Source of the DNA: an uncultured Anaerolineaceae bacterium
Lineage (GTDB): Bacteria; Chloroflexota; Anaerolineae; Promineifilales; Promineifilaceae
Reading direction: 5' to 3'
Length of the DNA: 25,612 nt
Assembly: GCA_937967805.1 (NCBI GenBank)
Contig: CALBTC010000328.1
Location: forward strand, 1 to 25,612
Part shown: piece by piece, positions 22,406 through 25,612 of the stretch
How the letters are laid out: each line of letters opens with the position of its first letter
Numbering within the stretch: position 1 is the first letter of the stretch
Notes under the pieces: model-generated
Seen by the model: only the letters and a program-made list of their open reading frames with translations
What the model was told of the DNA's origin: nothing
The model's database searches: none
Made by a program: the position numbers and the translations under genes

Positions 22406-25342
22406 TTACAGCGTGCTTACGGGATCGATGTCTACCATCCATTTGGGTGGAATGGGAAAGTCGGTCAGCAGGCGGTTGGGGTCTGGGGAGCGCACGATGA
22501 TTTGCCAACGGAAACGGCCGTCCACTCGATTAAAAAACGGCGGCACAGGTCCCAAAATCTCCGACGCCGCCAGGGCTTTCTCGCGAATATGCAGCCGCAG
22601 TCCCTTGGCCAGCGCCTCCGCTTCCCGCTTGCCGCGCTCATCAATCGGATCGATCAGCAGCAGCCGGGCCATGCGCCGGAACGGCGGCAGGCTGTGCTGC
22701 GTGCGGAACCGTATCTCGTCGATGTAAAACGAAGCGTAATCGTGCTCGGCGGCGGCTTGGATGGCGTAATGCTCCGGCTTGTAAGTCTGGATGATGACCC
22801 GGCCGCCCAGCAGACCGCGCCCGGCGCGCCCCGCCACCTGGGCCAAAATTTGAAAAGCGCGTTCCCCCGTGCGGTAATCCGGCAGTCCCAGCGACACATC
22901 AGCCGAAATGACGCCTACCAGGGTGACAAACGGCAAATCAAGCCCCTTGGCAATCATCTGCGTGCCGACCAGAATGTCGGCTTCCTGGTTGATGAAGCTG
23001 GCGAGGAGCGTCTCGTGGGTGTTGCGCCCGGCGGTGGTGTCGCGGTCCCAGCGGGTGATGCGCGCCTCCGGCCAGCGCTGCTGCACCCGTTCCGCCACCT
23101 CCTCTGTGCCCAATCCAAAGTAGCGAATCCGTTTCGACTGGCAATGGGGACATTCCGTCTGGTGCGGCTCGCGACGGCCGCAGTGATGGCAAACCAGCAT
23201 CATATTGTGGCGATGATAAGTAAGCGGCAGGTCGCAGCGGGGGCAGGTGGCCACGTAGCCGCAGTCGCGGCAAATGACAAATGTGGCCGAGCCGCGCCGG
23301 TTGAGGAACAAAATCGCCTGCTCGCCGCGCTCCAGCGTCTCGGTGACGGCTTTGTCCAGTGCCCGGCTGAAAATAGAGCGGTTGCCGGCGCGCAGCTCCT
23401 GGCGCAAATCGACAATCTGGATAGGCGGCAAGGGAATCGTCAGGGCGTCGTCCGGGTCTTCGCTTTCATGTTGGTAATGGTTGGCGAGTTGGAGGCGTGC
23501 TGCCTGGCTCTCTAAACGCTGGCGATGGCCCATGACCCGTTTTTGAAGTTCGAGGAGGTGGAAACGGCCGCTTTGCGCCCGGTGATAAGTGACGATGTCC
23601 GGTGTAGCGCTGCCCATGATGACCGTGGCGCCGATGATTTGGGCCAGAGCGATAGCCGTCTCACGTGTGTGGTAATAAGGTGGCGGCACCGGTGGGGTTT
23701 GCTTGTAGCTGGGGTCATGCTCCTCATCCAAAATGATGACGCCCAGGTTGGGCAGCGGCGTGAACAAGGCGCTGCGCGGCCCGACGACGATGTCGAACAG
23801 GCCTTGCCGGGCGCGACGCCAGGTGTCGTAGCGCTCGCCGTCGCTGAGGCGGCTGTGCAGCACGGCCACGCGCCCCGGAAAGCGGGCGGCAAAGCGGCGC
23901 ACCGTTTGTGGCGTCAGGGCAATTTCCGGCACCAGGACGATGGCCTGCTGTCCCTCATGGATGGCATAGTCAATGGCCCGCATGTAAATTTCCGTTTTGC
24001 CGCTGCCGGTGACGCCGTGCAGCAAAATCGGCGTGGGGGCATCAACGGCAAATTCGTCGCCTTGTTCCATCACCTCTTCGGCTTTGAGTACGGCCATTTT
24101 GATGCGGCCCCACACCCGGGCCTGGTCGGCCGTGAGCAGCGGCGGTTGGGCGGGGACAAAGTCGCGGTCGGCCAGCGGATCGCGCCACACTTCTTCTGAG
24201 CCAAAGCGAATAAGATCGAGCTTGGCCAGCTTGCGCAGGTGGTTGATGGTGGCTTTGGTCTCGGCATAGATTTCAGTCAGGCTGACGGGTTGGGCGGCGC
24301 GGGCCAGCAGGGTGAGCACGTCGTGGTAGGTGGTGGCCTGGCGCAGTTGCAGGATGTGGCTGAGGACCTGTTTGGGCGGGATGGCCAGGCTGAGGGTGGC
24401 GGGTTCTTCTAGGGTTTCGAGGTGGCCGGAGTTGATTAAATGGTTAATTGTTAATGGTAAATGGTTAATTGTTAATTGATCGAGGGGGCTGGGGAGTTGG
24501 GTGAAGAGGGCGGCGTGTTCGGCGGGTAGTTCTTGTCCCGTGGGGAGGACGGTGGTTTGGGCTGGGGTGCGGGTGATACGGCCGTCTTCTTCCAATTGTT
24601 GCAGGTGATGTTTTTGAGCGTTGGTGGCTTCAAGAACGGCCGTTTCTTCCGGCAGCGGATCGTTGCTGTTGAGTAAGTAGAGCAGCACGTCGGCCTGCTT
24701 GTTTTTCCGGCCCAGCTTGGGCACGACAGTTTGTACCCGTTTGTCGCTGGCGATCAGTTCGGCGGTGCGGATTTTCTTGGGGCGGATGCGTGGGGGATCG
24801 AGCACGGTGGCTTTGCGCAGGATGTCGCGCCGGGCCAGTTGGTTAACGGCCGTTTTCCAATCAATTTTCTTCTTTTTCCCGCTGGCTTCGCGCAGGGCGC
24901 GCTGGAGCTGACGGCCGCGCAGGTCGCCGCGCTCTTTGAGGATGTCGATGATTTGTTTTTGCAGGTCGGTGAGACGGCCGTTGCCATCCCAGTACGGATT
25001 GATGTCCATCGTCACGTCGGCCCAGCGGGTGAGGCCGGGCGGCAGCATCAGGCGTAGGCAGGCGTTAAGCGGGGCCAGGTAGGTGCGGCTGAGCCACTGC
25101 GCCAGCTCGATCTGCCACCAGAAGACGACCGGCTTCTCGTCAATCAGGGCAATGATCGGCTTGGTTTCTTCAACCGGGGCCGTGTCGTCAAAGCGCAGAA
25201 TGATGCCCTGGGCCAGGCGGCGGCCAAATTCTACCTCCACCAAATGACCCACGCGCAGCTTGGGGCGCAGGTCGGTGGGGACGTCGTAATGAAACGTGCC
25301 TTCCAGCGGCGCTTCAATGTTGATGACCAGTTCAGCAAACAT
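22406..25342 (-). CDS. priA: Primosomal protein N' (PriA helicase)
   Basis: Replication-restart 3'-5' helicase that reloads the replisome at stalled forks. It has about 978 residues, some 240 longer than E. coli PriA. The N-terminal 3'-DNA-binding domain begins MFAELVINIEAPLEGTFHYDVP. An extended middle with winged-helix-like segments follows, then the helicase core: Walker A GVTGSGKTE, DEEHD, GSATPD, and GTQMIAKGLDLPFV with QVAGRAGRG. Eight cysteines in CxxC pairs (CRDCGY, CPRC, CHHC, CPHC) form the zinc-binding insertion. A TTG at 25378 is in frame, but the ATG at 25342 matches the conserved N-terminus, so I choose that. A 50-bp TTAATTGTTAATGG-type repeat at 24431-24480 lies in frame inside the middle region. 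No Shine-Dalgarno is obvious. Confidence 0.96.
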   Translation of the reverse strand: MFAELVINIEAPLEGTFHYDVPTDLRPKLRVGHLVEVEFGRRLAQGIILRFDDTAPVEETKPIIALIDEKPVVFWWQIELAQWLSRTYLAPLNACLRLMLPPGLTRWADVTMDINPYWDGNGRLTDLQKQIIDILKERGDLRGRQLQRALREASGKKKKIDWKTAVNQLARRDILRKATVLDPPRIRPKKIRTAELIASDKRVQTVVPKLGRKNKQADVLLYLLNSNDPLPEETAVLEATNAQKHHLQQLEEDGRITRTPAQTTVLPTGQELPAEHAALFTQLPSPLDQLTINHLPLTINHLINSGHLETLEEPATLSLAIPPKQVLSHILQLRQATTYHDVLTLLARAAQPVSLTEIYAETKATINHLRKLAKLDLIRFGSEEVWRDPLADRDFVPAQPPLLTADQARVWGRIKMAVLKAEEVMEQGDEFAVDAPTPILLHGVTGSGKTEIYMRAIDYAIHEGQQAIVLVPEIALTPQTVRRFAARFPGRVAVLHSRLSDGERYDTWRRARQGLFDIVVGPRSALFTPLPNLGVIILDEEHDPSYKQTPPVPPPYYHTRETAIALAQIIGATVIMGSATPDIVTYHRAQSGRFHLLELQKRVMGHRQRLESQAARLQLANHYQHESEDPDDALTIPLPPIQIVDLRQELRAGNRSIFSRALDKAVTETLERGEQAILFLNRRGSATFVICRDCGYVATCPRCDLPLTYHRHNMMLVCHHCGRREPHQTECPHCQSKRIRYFGLGTEEVAERVQQRWPEARITRWDRDTTAGRNTHETLLASFINQEADILVGTQMIAKGLDLPFVTLVGVISADVSLGLPDYRTGERAFQILAQVAGRAGRGLLGGRVIIQTYKPEHYAIQAAAEHDYASFYIDEIRFRTQHSLPPFRRMARLLLIDPIDERGKREAEALAKGLRLHIREKALAASEILGPVPPFFNRVDGRFRWQIIVRSPDPNRLLTDFPIPPKWMVDIDPVSTL
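24431..24480 (-). repeat. In-frame TTAATTGTTAATGG repeat within priA
   Basis: Low-GC tandem text (units such as TTAATTGTTAA and TGGTTAATTG) sits in otherwise GC-rich coding DNA and encodes DQLTINHLPLTINHLINSG, a 7-residue near-repeat (LTINHLP/LTINHLI). The composition differs sharply from the surrounding gene. The same style of short-period repeat is elsewhere confined to intergenic gaps. Confidence 0.7.
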
Positions 25343-25386
25343 CTGTTCTAGCGTATTGCGCTTTGCGGTTTTGGTCAAGGGCTTTT

Positions 25387-25467
25387 AACACGAATATGAC
25401 GAATGAACGAATGGCACGAATTTTTTTGATTTATTCGTTTCATTCGTCTATTTGTGTGATTCGTGTT
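25387..25467. repeat. ACGAATGA-type palindrome upstream of priA
   Basis: AACACGAAT (25387-25395) pairs with ATTCGTGTT (25459-25467). GACGAATGAACGAAT (25398-25412) pairs with a one-base-bulged ATTCGTTTCATTCGTC (25433-25448). The arms are built of GACGAATGAAC-like units, so the element is both a short-period repeat and an imperfect hairpin in the priA leader. Confidence 0.7.
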
Positions 25468-25612
25468 TTGTTTTTTTCGCGGGTATTCATTCGTTGGAAC
25501 GGTGGAATCCGTGTATTATTGGGGCCAGAATAGGCGAAGAAGTTTGAAATTAAAGTTATGGCACATAAACAGACTTTTCTTAAAATTTAAACTGCAGATC
25601 AGCAAACTGCGG
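25468..25612. other. Non-coding window end
   Basis: I see no gene, RNA or clear promoter here. A TTGGAA (25494) and TATTAT (25514) pair is only 14 bases apart, too close for a standard sigma-70 promoter. An ATG at 25559 opens only a 10-codon frame. Confidence 0.5.

Noticed and set aside
22502..23515. Plus-strand frame of 337 residues opposite priA
   Set aside because: It is antisense to the conserved helicase core of PriA, with low-complexity composition and no family signs.
25494..25519. Promoter at the window end
   Set aside because: TTGGAA and TATTAT are only 14 bases apart and no gene follows within the window.

Overview
The window looks like a chromosomal segment of an uncultured or environmental Chloroflexota-type bacterium (Anaerolineae-like; an inference, not proven). 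The reasons are a moderately GC-rich sequence, a MoxR/DUF58/DUF4129/DUF4350 locus, a fused eukaryote-like phosphofructokinase, many starts without a clear Shine-Dalgarno sequence, and gaps packed with short text-like repeats and palindromes. No phage, plasmid, IS transposase or CRISPR array is visible.

Layout. Positions 1-3229 (+) hold a HEAT-repeat protein, an AEC-family permease that starts on the base after the HEAT stop codon, and a secreted, membrane-anchored MA-like metallopeptidase. A SnoaL-like protein (-) and htpG (+) follow, diverging from a 363-bp repeat-rich gap. From about 6100 to the end every protein gene is on the minus strand. They are, from left to right: a small membrane ORF; an RNA ligase with an upstream stand-alone Smr protein; DUF58; cytochrome P450; MoxR ATPase; DUF4350; DUF4129; two paralogous multi-pass membrane proteins; a uracil-DNA glycosylase-like protein; a baeRF/VLRF1-like release-factor relative; an HtrA-type protease; a two-domain phosphofructokinase; a gamma-glutamylcyclotransferase-like protein; and priA. 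One tRNA-Arg(CCT) lies on the plus strand, tail-to-tail with priA.

How the genes work together. Read right to left, 15896-7706 is the classic MoxR/DUF58 locus. The four upstream genes overlap by 1-4 bases and have a good promoter at the head. MoxR and DUF58 follow, but a cytochrome P450 sits between them, flanked by perfect inverted repeats. The Smr/RNA-ligase pair could act in RNA processing or repair. HtpG, HtrA and the baeRF-like protein fit protein quality control.

The strongest unusual signal is global. The palindrome ACGGCCGT occurs 42 times by my count in 25.6 kb, where about 0.4 is expected for a random 8-mer. It is spread over genes and gaps on the same pattern as the cyanobacterial HIP1 repeat. 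A second layer consists of short-period repeats and hairpins that fill almost every intergenic gap, run up to or into start and stop codons, and in one case sit in frame inside priA.
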